Assembly: GCA_038501625.1 (NCBI GenBank)
Contig: JAZAYU010000061.1
Coordinates: 3,026,303 to 3,090,302, forward strand
Origin: Corbicula japonica
Taxonomy: Eukaryota; Mollusca; Bivalvia; Venerida; Cyrenidae
Length of the DNA: 64,000 nucleotides
Direction: 5' to 3'
Below the pieces are notes generated by a model. It ran no database searches, was not told the DNA's origin, and saw only the letters and a program-made list of their open reading frames with translations. Below, one piece after another: positions 21,245 to 33,318 of the stretch. The position numbers and the translations under genes are program-made. Each line of letters begins with the position of its first letter. Within the stretch, counting starts at the first letter, position 1.

Positions 21245-21590
21245 ACAAAAAATGCACTTTGGTCCATAACTTGAAAACTACCTATGGTATCAACTTGAAA
21301 CTTGGAATATATATTCACCATCAAATTTTACATCATTACCAACAAGACCCATAACTCTGCTGTAAATATATTTCAAGTTATGCCCCTTTTGTCTTATATT
21401 TTGTATTAAGCAAATTATGCATTTTGCCCATAACTTTAAAACTAATTGAGAAATTGTCTTGAAACTTGAAATATATTTTCACCATCTAAATCTACATCAA
21501 AACCAACAAGACCCATAACCCTGCTTCCAATAAATTTTTAAATTATGCCCCTTTTTCACTTACATTTTGTGTTAAGCAAAATATACACTT
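21245..21590. repeat. Two tandem units of about 165 bp
   Basis: aaatgcactttggtccataactt and aattatgcattttgcccataac begin two units, each with ttgaaacttg..atatattttcacc, acatca..accaacaagaccc and aagttatgcccctttt. The style matches other bivalve tandem repeats of this length. Confidence 0.65.
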
Positions 21591-22089
21591 GGCCCTTAAC
21601 TTCGTTATGAATGGAGGGATTTCAAAATAACTTGGCACAAATGTTCACCATGACAAGGCGGTGTGTCTGCACAATACCCATGCCTGTAGATCCAAGGTCA
21701 AGGTCACTGTTACTAAAAATAGAATTTTCTCGTCCTGGCTGTAACTTCGTTATGAATGGAGGGATTTCAAAATAACTTGACACGAATGTTCACCATGACA
21801 GGGCGGTGTGTCGCGTACCATGCCCATGCCTCCTGTAGGTCAAAGGTCACTGTTACTAAAAATAGAATTTTCTTGTCCGGGCTGTTACTTTGTTATGAAT
21901 GGTGGGATTTCAAAATTTTAGCACAAATGTTCACTATGACAAGGCAGTGTGTCCACACAATACCCAAGCCTGAAGGTCCAAGGTCAAGGTCACTGTTACT
22001 AAAATAGAATTTTCTTGTCCGGGCTGTAACTTCATTATAAATGAAGGGATTTCAAAATAACTTGACACAAATGTTCACCATGACAAAAA
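21591..22089. repeat. 143-bp satellite S2, about 3.4 monomers
   Basis: Monomers start with taacttcgttatgaatggag at about 21597, 21741, 21885 and 22027 (period 142-145). Each contains caaatgttcaccatgacaag and caaggtcactgttactaaaa. It is unrelated in sequence to S1 despite the similar period. Confidence 0.85.
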
Positions 22090-22918
22090 GGTGAAATATG
22101 CATATCAGGAATCGCCACATTCAGAAAAAACAGCCTCCCCACACAGTCAAGAAGAAGAGAGGGGAAGAGAGCATGGTTAATAAAATAATCAGTTTAAAAA
22201 AAGACACCACTAACAATAAACAAAAATGAGAACCCGAGGGGTTACCGCCTTGGAACGGTCAGTGGCAAATCAAATTGCCACTGGGGGTTTAAACCAGGTT
22301 TTAGGGTGCACCAACCTCACACTTGCCCCAACAGGTTCTCATATCACAAAACAAGTACAAATTGTCTTGGTGAAAAGACTCCAACCCACTTATCTGCTTA
22401 ACAATATTGCATGCAAAAGCACACAAACATATAAAACATAAGAAGCTAAGAGCATTGCAAAGCCAAAAGGGGTACTCAATGATCTTACCGAGACCAGAGC
22501 TCCTGGAGTAAAATCAGCAAGAACACGATGACAGGGATAAAAGAAACAAATCGAGTTTCTAGGTTCTTTTAAGAAAAGATTTCCCCAATAACCTTCATAA
22601 ACTCTTAAACCCCTGCCACCGTCGTGCAACCAAAGAGGTCAGCATAATGATCAACTGTAGAAGGGTTAATCACCAGGCCTGCAGAGCGCTGTAAAATATC
22701 ATGTTGGTAACCTTTCTTTTTAAATTTACAGATGGTTTTTACGAATAACCGGGAGAAATTAACACTGCCTTTAATCTTTTTAAGTTTATAAATTAAATCT
22801 CCATAAAAAACTGGTTGTGAAATACTTTGTTGCAAAAGTGATTTTAAACTGCATTTGTATTTATGAATTAAATCTGGGTATCGGCGATAAAACTTGCAAA
22901 AGGTTTTCCTTAATTTGT
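22090..22918 (-). mobile_element. 5'-truncated Naiad inserted in satellite S2
   Basis: Begins (on +) with aatatgcatatcaggaatcg and reaches into the RT C-terminal coding part (22605-22918). S2 is interrupted at ccatgacaa and resumes as aggcggtgtgttgcg. The left flank aaaaaggtg and right flank aaggcggtg suggest a target duplication of about 8-9 bp. Confidence 0.85.
22605..22918 (-). pseudogene. Naiad RT C-terminal fragment
   Basis: Reads LHKLRKTFCKFYRRYPDLIHK and ends GCTTVAGV stop, identical in layout to the end of the full-length frame (13318-13671). No catalytic motif remains. Confidence 0.75.
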
Positions 22919-23075
22919 GAAGGCGGTGTGTTGCGTACATTACCCATGACTGTTAGTCCAAGGTCAATGTCACAGTTACTAAAACTTGAATTTACTTGTT
23001 CGGGCTATAACTTCTTTATGAATGAAGGGATTTCAAAATAACTTGGCACAAATGTTCACTATGACATTGCATTGC
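22919..23075. repeat. 143-bp satellite S2, continuation
   Basis: aggcggtgtgttgcgtacat through cttctttatgaatgaaggga. It completes the array split by the Naiad copy. Confidence 0.75.
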
Positions 23076-23731
23076 ATTACCACCAACTTCTTCACAGACA
23101 TTTCGGTAATGAGAAGACAATAGTGCCACAAATACAAATAATTTACTTGACCTTCAAGTTTATGCAGATTCTTATAATTACTCGAACATCACTGTCTTTG
23201 AAATGCTATTATTCCTATCATTGCACTTGAGTGTCTGAAAACAATGCATAGCGGGGGCATCCGTGTCCCATATACACATTTCTAGTTTCATTTATATTTT
23301 CACTTAAGTGCACTTCATCGATAACTTTGCAAATACTTAAGGTATCAACTTCAAACTTCCATTATATTTTCATTTCAGTTCTTTTTCTATAACATTACTG
23401 AAGTGATTGATATTTGACTAAAAGTAAATGTCTCTTATAAAAAATTACTAACAAGTTTTCTAACAAATTCAGAAATATTTCATAGTTATTCCCCTATTCA
23501 GTTTAATATTTATGGTACATTAAGGAATTATTTCTGTTATTTGAAATGAATTTCTCCCTTACCATTCACTTGTAAATATTTTTCCTGATTGCACATGAAT
23601 GTATGGCCATAGTTGTTATTGTTTTAATCTTCAAATTGCATTTGTTTCAAATTATTCGAATAGTCGAGCATGCTGTCTCCTCTGACAGCTCTTGTTACTT
23701 ATTATCCTCAATCCTCTTATTCATTATTAAC
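23076..23731. other. AT-rich spacer without gene
   Basis: No frame or repeat recognised, apart from fragments of common low-complexity phrases (gataactttgcaaatact). Confidence 0.4.
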
Positions 23732-23990
23732 AATTGAGGCACGTCACGGGAAAAGGTACCTTCGGGCAGTTGACGTAAATCCTTGAAACGACGTCATAAA
23801 GTTAAGCAGACGACATTAATTATTATGCAATTCGCGGTAAAAATACCATTTTATTGTCAAAATGTGCAACAAAATCACTGTTTTGTTATGAGAAAGTAAT
23901 AGAAATTTGAAAATTCTTTCTAAATATAGTAACAACAAAAATTACACAAAAAATGACCGAAGGTACCTTTTCCCGTGGCGTGCCTCAATT
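23732..23990. mobile_element. MITE with GACGTCA sites, copy 2
   Basis: Ends aattgaggcacgtcacggga and tcccgtggcgtgcctcaatt are inverted complements over about 35 bp. The interior keeps agttgacgtaaatccttgaa and cgacgtcataaagtt as in the copy at 8572-8822. The outer bases differ between copies (ggggcgcg versus gaggcacg). Confidence 0.85.
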
Positions 23991-24870
23991 CGTTGTCTTT
24001 AGTATTATCAACCGTATAAATCAGCTTTATCACATACCTTCCAGTAGGGGAGCGAAATAACACTCGTTATAAATTTTCGATATATAACTTGTTATATATC
24101 GTAGCCGAATTACTATTCATTCGCTTTATCAGCAATTAGAACAAATTTATTAAAATGACTGATTTACTTGTGTACATGTATGTATTTCTTTTGTAAGAGA
24201 TGTATTCGGTTCAGAGGTGTTCTCTATGTCGCTTGTGTGATACACACATAAGGTGTTGTCAACTTTTTAAAGAAAATCATTTTCGTTATCTTTTAACACA
24301 TTTGCACTAAAATTACAATTACCAAGAAGATCCAGGTTCTGAAACAACGACATAAACAACTAAACAAGAAGAAGAGAACGGATGTTTTAGTATGACCAGA
24401 CAAAAGCAAAAACACCTCAAACAATAAAACGAAAAGGTTTTCGTTTATTCAATCCTCCTAATTTTACCAATCTCGATATTTATATGTGGAGGTATTTCCC
24501 ATAAAATAAAGACGCAAATTTGTGCACGTCCATATGATTTGGATTCGACTATTTCATAGATAATTATATGTGTCATATGCACATACGAACGGTAACTTTT
24601 AGGGTTTCGAATTATGTGACATTATTATACGGTTTGTATGGTGTTTTTTCCAAAAGTAACCCTAACACCCTGTACAATGTTATCAAGGTGCACTGACCCA
24701 ACAGAATGCAATATAAATAAAACAGGAATAGGACGGATGTAAAAGTTACACGCAGAAGCATTAATTAACATTTCAAAATTTTAATGACACCAATTCTCTG
24801 TTAAATATTTGAAATTGATCACCCATTATGGGAAAAACGGGAAGGCGAATCGAGGCCGCACACACAGGTA

Positions 24871-25659
24871 CCCTTCTCCATTTTCTGTAGATTTCGAACA
24901 TTGAAATCAATTTTGGTGTTTGCATTCATTGGACCTTCTTGTTCCTCCCAGTCTTGAGTAACGTTGTATTTTTGCGCGAAAGTTTCACTGTCCAGAAGCC
25001 TCGCAGAGATATTTCATTGTATGAAATCTTGGTTTGTTATAACTTATTAATATGTGATAATTCAGTCGCATTCTGCATTTTTATTGGACATGCCAGTATG
25101 CAACCGTGCTTTCAAGCATCAAATACGTTGCAATTAGTTCAAACATAGCAACATGGGCGTGTAGGTTTTTATATAGAGTTTATAGAGTTAAAGGTACATG
25201 AAATTATTAACATGAGACAGTTTGTCTACAAAAATAAATCGCCAGATATTTGTCGCACACATCTTCAGCTGAAAATGAGCCGACGTTAAATGACACTCAA
25301 ATCTGGAAAAAGATCTGTTATTGTCAAACGCAGGCGGCGAACGAACTGTACAGGCTTAACCTCGTTAAGTACGAGCCCGTGTACGATGGGTTCTTTCCTT
25401 CTCATCTTTATAAATATTACTTATTTTGTTACAGAATTTTGCGAAATTAAATTTTAAAAATCGGGATAACAGATTTCTACTCATTTAAAACCAAATGAAG
25501 TCAAAACAGTAAGTGAGATATCATCAGATAAGTTTTTCATTTACGTCTAAAATTGGCCTTAGTGCTGCGATTTTGAAGACTCTAGATAATCGAGATTTTG
25601 TTTCTATGTTTGCAAATAACATTAACATGTATATAGAAATTAACAATTAAAACCAGTGA
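24871..25659. other. Spacer right of the duplication, no gene recognised
   Basis: Frames of 66-69 codons at 24939 and 25250 have no motif. GC content is slightly higher around 25260-25400, but I find no splice-bounded exon I can defend. Confidence 0.4.
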
Positions 25660-27085
25660 AAAATTAATGCGTGGAACAGCCACATTCAGACAACACAGCG
25701 CTCTCTCCTACATACCAAGTAGAAAGGAAAAAGTAGCATGTGTTTACACTGTGACCAGTATCAAAAGAACTCCGAAAACAACGGAAATTGGAAGCCGAGA
25801 AACTACCACTGTGACACTGGAACAGTCAGTGGCAAAACAGTTTGACGGTTGGGGTTTAAAACTAAGTTCTATGGTGCAATAACATCTACAGGTCCACTTG
25901 TTTCTCATTATTATGAACAAACAAGCACAATATGCCCTGATGAATACACTCCTACCCACCTGTCAATTTGAGAACGCATAAACATAACAAACATTTTAAA
26001 AAGAAGACGTTATGAAGGAATTGTCAAGCGAAAAAGAAAGGTACATAAAATCAATTTCCTTACAGCTGAAGATCTTTTAAAAATTTAAGATAATCCAAAG
26101 CCTAGAGTTCAATGCAATGTAGTACACAGGTTAATCACTAAGTTTGCATATCGCTGTAGAATATCGTGTCCGTAGCCTTTCTTTTTTTTGAATTAAGATG
26201 TTTTTACGAACAACGTCGAGAAATTAATATCTCATTTTATTTTCTTAAGTTTATAAATTAAAAATTAAAAAAAAATAAAAATCGTTTTTAACAATGAGAA
26301 TGCTATTAATTCTTTTGTAATAAAAACTTAATAATGTAAAGAAAGACCACGACTAGATCAGTTCTAGTCAATTCTATATAGTGTATAGTATTTTTACAAG
26401 ACTCATCTGTCAAAGAACTCTATATTCATTACAAAAGATACCAGTTCTATTTTCGGTTTAGTTTTCTCTTGGGAACGTTTTTTTCAGTGAGGTTGATAAA
26501 AGAGTGTCTTGTTAAATTATATGTAAGTGAACTGTACAATGCAAAAAATCACAAGTGAACAAAAAGAACGCCTGAACATTATTTAAGCTTTTTTCAAACG
26601 TCTTTCGAGTTCTTAAAACGAGTTTCGCCAGAGTTTTCAAAAACCTTAGCACAATAAATATTTAAATTTTGTACGACCTGTAAGACAAGATTGCAATCAA
26701 ATGCGCGAAAAGCCAAACACGAATCATAGCCTTCCCACACAGCAAAAATGCAGATAGGAAAGAAAACACGTGTTTATCCATATCACCCTCCTTCTGATAA
26801 TTTAATTCGTCTATAAGAATTTGCACTGTTAAGGTCTTCTACAGTATATCCTACTTTTAAACGACAAAAGTGGAGGTTGAGGAGGTATTAAAGCTAGTTT
26901 TATAATAAATCAAGTTCTATTTTTTTTATTTCTAAAAACCGGTAGAGGTGATTCAGGACTATTTCTACAATTAGGTTCAATTCAACCGTTTTATCTTTTT
27001 ATTTAATATTTGAAAATCTATGATGATCAGATGGCATGTCATTGACTTGTATGAGAACAAGCCTGCCCAGCGTTATTTCAAATAG
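25660..27085 (-). mobile_element. Old, nearly full-span Naiad copy, heavily decayed
   Basis: The order of blocks follows the near-full-length element: 3' end (25667-25980), RT C-terminus (26120-26260), fingers and palm region (26390-26690, with tgtaagacaagattgcaatc), then a second 3'-type start at about 26704 (agccttcccacacagcaaaaatg), and sequence matching 14880-15430 (26800-27060). Indels and stops are everywhere. It is too decayed to tell whether TGA codons were present at the cysteine sites. Confidence 0.65.
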
Positions 27086-27104
27086 TTTTAAATAATTTGA
27101 GAAA

Positions 27105-27192
27105 AGTGAAATATGCATCGAGAATACTCATACCAAGAAAACATAGCCTCCCCAAAAAGTAGAGCGGTAGGGAGAGTATGAATTTATGAAAT
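27105..27192 (-). mobile_element. Short Naiad 3'-end fragment
   Basis: gaaatatgcatcgagaatac and aacatagcctccccaaaaag match the family 3' end. Only about 90 bp remain. Confidence 0.6.
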
Positions 27193-27225
27193 TGTCGAGC
27201 CTGATTTTCTTTCGTAATTTAATAG

Positions 27226-27990
27226 ATTTAAAGGGAACTTTGAAAGCCATCGAACAAGAATAATTCGAACATGTTGCAAGCTCGGTTTAATTGAGCCTTT
27301 TCACAGACAGTAATGGAAATGCATATTACCGTCCACGCCGCATAGCCCTGGGTTGAGTGCAACTCAATATTTACACCAATAAACAGTACAATTTTGACCA
27401 TCCCAAACGATGGTGTGCATATGGCGTTGGACATGGAACCTTCAGTTCGGTATTTTCAGATAAATACCATTCCATGTTCAGCGGCGTATGGTATAAGAAT
27501 GGGTTTGTGCTAAACGAGAAAACAATGGGCGGAACTAAACGAATAGAATCTTGACAGGGGATCTTAGAATATAAATCATCCATATTACAGACAACGCCAT
27601 AGGCAAAATTTAAAAAGCAGGAAGTATATCCTTGGGGGTGATTGAACAATCTAAATCTATATGGGAAATTGAAACCACCCATCTCACAACTGGCCGAAAA
27701 ATTAAAACAAAGGTAATTTTAGAAGTACTATTAACATAGTACATAAGTATCCTGCTCAACGACCTTAAAAGGACGTAATTGACAGCACTGATTGAATGTA
27801 CGGGGTGACTTTTTACAGCCGCCATACGGCACAAACAATGCTACTGTGATATTGGAATAGATTAAAAGGGAACTGAAAGTAATCGAACATGACAAATATG
27901 AGAATATTGCAGGCTCCATTTGATTGAGCCTGTTCATGGACATTAATGGAAATGCATATTACTGCCCACGCCGCCAAGCCCCTAATGTTG
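27226..27990 (-). mobile_element. Longest Rep-1 copy: one full unit plus part of a second, head to tail
   Basis: On + it starts tttaaagggaactttgaaag and passes through cattccatgttcagcggcgt, gaaaccacccatctcacaac and gcgtacggggtgac-like sequence to gctactgtgatattggaatag. It then immediately starts again with taaaagggaactgaaagtaa up to cgccaagcccc. The unit length is about 630 bp. It has no frame longer than 103 codons and none with a motif. Confidence 0.8.
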
Positions 27991-28861
27991 TGTTTAACTT
28001 TTATTTTACCAAACTAAATAATAATTTAACATTACAGAGTATTAATTAATTGAGTATGGGTATTTGTCCGGGAACTTTTCGACATACCCTCGCATTTCAT
28101 GTTTTCATTTGAAGCAAGTACATTATATATTCGTACAAGGATAGGTTCTTCGTATGAGAAGAGTAAATATACTTTTTGCTCTGCGTAGAAACTGATTTAA
28201 ACCCTTTGTAAATTGAACTCGATGGAGATGCTGTGTTTCCTGACTGTTTCCCAGAAAGAAATATCTGTCTCTTATGAGTTTAAGTTCTATTTTACATTTA
28301 TATACAGCTTTTCCCATTTTCAGATTAGTATTGCTAAGTTCTGTCAAAAATGTAATTTTCCATGCATTAATTTTATTTATTCATGGACAAAAGTTATTTT
28401 ACAAAATTCAGGAAACTATTATTCCCTATTCCCAGATCATGAATACATCATCCAGGAAACGAGTTTAGGCATGCATATTGTTTGGAACCTTTTTGTGTGT
28501 GTTATGGAATAACCGCGTCGAACAATTACGTTTAATGTCCGCTATTTCCGCTGAATTTGGAATTTTTCGTATGTTTATAAATTATCCAGTCTTTCATTTT
28601 TTTTAATTAGCGAGGTTGACATAAATCTAAACAGACATAGCCAGTATGAGCGATAAAACATTAGAAACGCAGATGCACACATTGTTCGTTACTTTTGAAA
28701 ATATTCCAGAAAACCAAATATGTGAAAGGTACTCAAATGATGAACCTATCGGTGCTTGCCGTTATAATCACCTCAACGTGGATCAAGTTTGTCAGCCATA
28801 TTGTTTTGAAATGAATTTTTTTTTCTTGCATTTTGAAAATCTAATCCTGTTAGAACGTGAT
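27991..28861. other. AT-rich spacer without supported gene
   Basis: Frames at 28213-28512 (99 codons) and from 28646 have no recognisable domain. The latter continues across a transposon fragment, which argues against it being real. Confidence 0.45.
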
Positions 28862-29000
28862 AAAAAGTGCATATCAAGAATCGCAACACTCACAAAACAC
28901 AGCCTCCCCACGCAGCGAAAAAGAAGAAAGGAAGAGAGAGAGAGCATGTTTGTTATCAGTATGTCAATTCAAATAAGACGCCACAAACATTTAACATTTA
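28862..29000 (-). mobile_element. Short 5'-truncated Naiad, 3' end only
   Basis: aagtgcatatcaagaatcgc, cacagcctccccacgcagcg and gacgccacaaacattta match the family 3' end over about 130 bp. Confidence 0.8.
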
Positions 29001-30570
29001 GTCATTCAGCACTCTATAAGCTCAATGAGATCAATGTGTCTCGCAGTTATACGCGCTGTTGGTGGTTATACTCTTTATTTACTGATGTGAATTTGTATTC
29101 TTTGGGTCCCAGTACTTTAAATGAGTGTGAGCAGTCAGTTGTCTGTCATTTTGAAAATTGTTTTACTGATAAATCAGTTAGTCTGTATTGCATGTTTTAT
29201 TGAAAGTTTAGGAGCAATAGTTCAATTATCAAGCCAGTACTGCTCCATTACGCAGGTGTATACTTAGAAAAGTTGTTAAGTGTAAATTAAATTTAAATTC
29301 TGCATATGCCAGACAAAACAAATGCAAAAGATGTTCAGGAGAAACCTTTAAAATGAACTTAAGTTTCTTTTTATTATTGTCTTCATGTTCTTACAGGTTA
29401 ATTCGTGATTCTCTGTCTGTACAAGTCCTCATAATGGCTATGTCTTTATTATCTTTAAGTGTATGTAACAAAGGTCGTTAAATGGACAGTTGGAATAAAT
29501 TCCTGAACCAAAAACACTTCGTTTCTACAGACAAGATCTTAGGAAGGTTAAAGCATAGTTTATTGTTGTACAATGATACTTTGATTCAGCGCTTAAAAGA
29601 AAATACATTTTGCAGCAAATCAATAACATCACAGGATTTCTTATCTTAAACTGCTTTCTTTTTTTTTTTTGGATAAAATATATTATGCATGTGCTTAAGC
29701 CTTCTGTTATGTGTGTTTACATGTACGAGCTTTTCAAATACCAATGGCGTTACTTTACCAAGAACAATATATAACTCAAGTAATTTACGAATTGACTTTA
29801 ATTTGCTTGTCTAAGTTGTAACTCACTTGAGAAAAATAACGCTATATATAACTTAAGTCACATTTGGTTTCAGTTCATCGGTTCTGAATATTGGCCAAAT
29901 AACCTTTTCAAATATAGAATTTATTGTTGGGTAGCTTTCTCTGTGAATTAGTTGTTTGCTTTGTATTCTACGGCGCTCTGCATGCGAAGATGCATAGACA
30001 TGTGTAAAACATGGTTATTTATTAGTTTTTTCAACATTGTGTGGTTGGCCCAATCCTTAGGAAATTTAAGCAAGGTTTTGTTTTGATAATAAATGATGCA
30101 TACTCGTCTGCATTTTGTCTCGAACGACAGTTCAAACAGGGTCGTCTGTCATAATTTTCATCGGCACTCATCCGTCAAAATATCAAGGCGTCTGAACTTC
30201 AAATCATACCGGTTATTTTTGTCGACATGTTTCCAGACAAAACGCATTATTTATCTAAATAAACCACTTATTTTGACTGCTCGTAATTGTTTCTTTTACA
30301 AAGTGAAAGAACAATGACCGAACGTTTTGCATTATTTATTGTATTAACATGTCAGACGGATTTTCATGAATAATAATAACTAAATCTAGTATATGCATTT
30401 CGTTCACTTCTTTATTTTTTCTTTTAATAATGTGCCCTTACATATTTACTCTTTAACTCTTTTGTTTGGCCGTGTGCGAAGGGTCTGTTGATTAGATGTA
30501 GCCTTTCCTGGAATACATATTCCAATAATATGAGACAATGCATAGCGTCAACGGTTATATTGTGATTGAT
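29001..30570. other. Non-coding AT-rich stretch
   Basis: I see no repeat family member and no convincing exon. Frames do not exceed 75 codons. Confidence 0.45.
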
Positions 30571-30700
30571 AAAGAAATGGGACTTTGAAGTCAGCGAACA
30601 CGACAAATAATCAAATTATTGCAGCCTCGGTTTGAATGTTGCTCACAGGCAAGAATGGAAATGCACATTACTGTCCACGCCGCCTAGATTATAGTGCAAA
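30571..30700 (-). mobile_element. Rep-1 3' fragment
   Basis: gaaatgggactttgaagtca through attactgtccacgccgccta. A possible oppositely oriented scrap (tcctgcaatattttcatact) follows at about 30742. Confidence 0.6.
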
Positions 30701-32184
30701 ACGGTTTTAAATAATGTAACTAAGTAAACAATCGTGCTGATCCTGCAATATTTTCATACTTGAGTTGTTCGATCGCTTCCAATATCCTGCATGCAACATC
30801 TTACGACGTCTGCATTACAAAATATATTCGCTTTTAAACTAGAACCTGTACTGAGATGTATCATTTGAAATCAGGGAACGCAATATAGCTATTGAAAGAA
30901 AGGTATTGATACCAAATATAATAAATGTTTTACCACCAATTCACAGATAAAATCCAAACCTAAAATGGCAGTTTAAAAGCCAATACCGCGAAAACGTATA
31001 TCTCAACGGGTTTGTTATGCAAATTTGATTTCAAAACTGAAGAAAATAAATGGAAATACCAACCTCTCATCTATTTTGGAAACAAGATTTTTATATTAAA
31101 AAAGAAAATATAACACGTTATTCTACAACGCTTTGAATGCATACAGTAGTGATAATCCAGTATCTATATTTGATCACTTTGCTCACCTCTCTGGCTTCAC
31201 GACGTTTGGTTGGACCGTAAGAGTTTATGAACATTTCTAGGGCAATTTTGAGAACATATGACACTTGGGCACTTACGAGATCTTGTCCGGGACCAATTAG
31301 TTTGCATTCATACCGCCTTTTAGAGAACAGAAGCGCGTGGGTTTCTTCGAGCTCGTATCATGATACTAGTGATGTTTTATTAGATATTTGTGGTTTATAT
31401 AAAACATTCCCGCCATCGCGATCATAATGAGGCGGTGTCTGGAAGCAAGTTTTCCTGACATGGAATAACGTTTATAACTTGTTTTAACGCGATTATAGAA
31501 ACAGACACCTCTTTGATAATTTTCTCGCGAGAACGTTGTCGAGATTCTGGAATCCTGTAATCTGACGGTCATTCACAGAATGACGGGATGACAAGAGCTT
31601 TCTTTATAAAACCATCCCACTTAGTTACGCGCGATGTCTTACTTTTATATACCGAAAAAAGTTTATTAAAATCGCATGCCGGTAATTTTATTGTATTTCA
31701 ACTTAAATTAAACTAAGCTTATCCGCTTGAATTTCGAAAAGATAACGTATAGAATCAAAACGTGACATTAAACGAAGTTTAAATATGAGTTTACAGATTT
31801 AACATTTTCATTAGTAAATTCAATAGACCAAACTCAGTCAAGTGTCGTCAATAAAGAGCTGACCTTAAATTATAACATTTCAGATAATTTATCATCAATT
31901 AATAATTCATGCTTATTTTTATGTTTTAAAATGGCTATTGTAAGTATGTAACATTTGTGGTTCCTCAAATGTCAGGAATTGTGCTACATGTATATTGCAC
32001 GTCGCGCCTTACCACCGAAGCATTCTTGGCGTTATAACAAATTACTTACCGCATATGTATCACACACGTTACGTTACGCCGTTATAATGTAAAAGCATTT
32101 TGTCGTAATGTCGTTATGTAACACTACGGGTAAAACTTCTTATACTGTCATGACATTTCATACTGTCTTCTATATGATATTGCC
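30701..32184. other. Non-coding stretch, no repeat or exon recognised
   Basis: Frames up to 68 codons at 31227-31572 run on both strands over the same bases and carry no motif. Confidence 0.4.
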
Positions 32185-32262
32185 TCTAGCTGGGAGCGAA
32201 CCCGCACCGTCACGGCGACAGCGCCTAGCCCTGCAATTCTTGTACGTTTTGATTTAGATAAA
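32185..32262 (-). repeat. tRNA-like fragment, possibly from a SINE
   Basis: On the minus strand the run ggctaggcgctgtcgc followed by gtgcgggttcgctccca resembles the D-arm to T-arm part of a tRNA with a B-box-like gggttcgctcc. The acceptor stem and a clear A box are missing, so this is not a working tRNA. Confidence 0.3.
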
Positions 32263-32393
32263 CAAAGCAGTTTGGCTTTTTTCTTGTTAAACAACAGATA
32301 ACAAAAAGCTGTACTACTATCTTTATTTTATCTGATTTTTTTATCCGTTATGATAAAGATAAGCTCATGAGTTATATAGTTCAAACGTTTATA

Positions 32394-32603
32394 TTATAAA
32401 ATTTATAAATAAAATACACTCTTTTTCGAATTTTCGAACTCTTGTTCTTTGTCAAGATTAATACAGAAATTATTGCTTAAGTGACATCCATGTTGAAATT
32501 CCAACATGGATGTCACTTAAGCAATAATTTCTGTATTAATCTTGACAAAGAACAAGAGTTCGAAAATTCGAAAAAGAGTGTATTTTATTTATAAATTTTA
32601 TAA
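32394..32603. repeat. 210-bp almost perfect palindrome
   Basis: Two 105-bp arms with no spacer, from ttataaaatttataaataaa to the complementary end at 32603. I find one mismatch only, 3 bases from the centre (32496 against 32501). The arms include tgacatccatgttg and its complement. The arm sequence does not recur elsewhere in the window. A transcript would fold into a long hairpin. Confidence 0.93.
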
Positions 32604-33318
32604 CTGACTTCCCTTTTGGAGGATTTTACGTAATTGTTTATATTATATATTATAAACGAAAAATTGTTTTTTATTTACGTCGTTTTTATTTAATCCCACG
32701 TCGACCACAACGTTCTACGCTATTTTGCGAAATCGAAAATATAATTAATGCACATGGGTTTTTAAACAGTTCATCTGCGCGAGGCTTTTTTTTTAATTAA
32801 GAACAACACATTAACACTTATTAAATATGACACGTCTTTTCCTATACTGCGAAAGCATGTTGTGTGTTTTGTTTTAACATGTTTTAAGAAACTAATATTT
32901 GAAATGATTTGCAATTGGTTTTGTAAATGCTGAATTATATTATGTTGAAATATACTTTAATTTTGCAGAAATGTTAATTGTGTCAGCACATTCGCCCTTA
33001 GGCTTAATAAACCGCGTAATAGATAAAACACATTCCTTCCCGCGTCTCAGGGGATAACTTCAACCTAATAAAATTGTCGCGTCAGCTTAATAACGTTTTA
33101 CAGTCAGTCGTTTGCACCCTAAGTCAACATAAAAATACTGGCAGTATAAAGGTGACAAAATATATTACTGACAAAAGGTTAGAGTTTTACTAACATGAAA
33201 TATGATTGTAATACAAGCGACCGTTCCTGGGTTATTCAAATCGCAACGGAAACCTCACGAGAATGAAAAAATGCTACACAATCAACAATGCGAAGTTCAA
33301 GGAGAACTTTGTTTATTG

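Larger units (their letters stand above)
10852..24870. repeat. Unit B of the tandem segmental duplication (decayed GPCR copy, TE-expanded)
   Basis: Direct-orientation second copy of unit A. It is about 3 kb longer because of two satellite blocks and several Naiad insertions, and it has lost the interval matching about 7240-8855 of unit A. The last clear match to unit A is near 24865 (a short stretch around GGCGAATCG, compare about 10705-10720). No third unit is visible to the right. Confidence 0.8.

Noticed and set aside
28646..29203. 185-codon plus-strand frame
   Set aside because: Its middle runs through a Naiad 3'-end fragment (28862-29000) in the non-coding sense, and the remainder has no motif.
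32185..32262. A functional tRNA gene on the minus strand
   Set aside because: Only a D-to-T-arm-like part is visible. There is no acceptor pairing and no clear anticodon arm.
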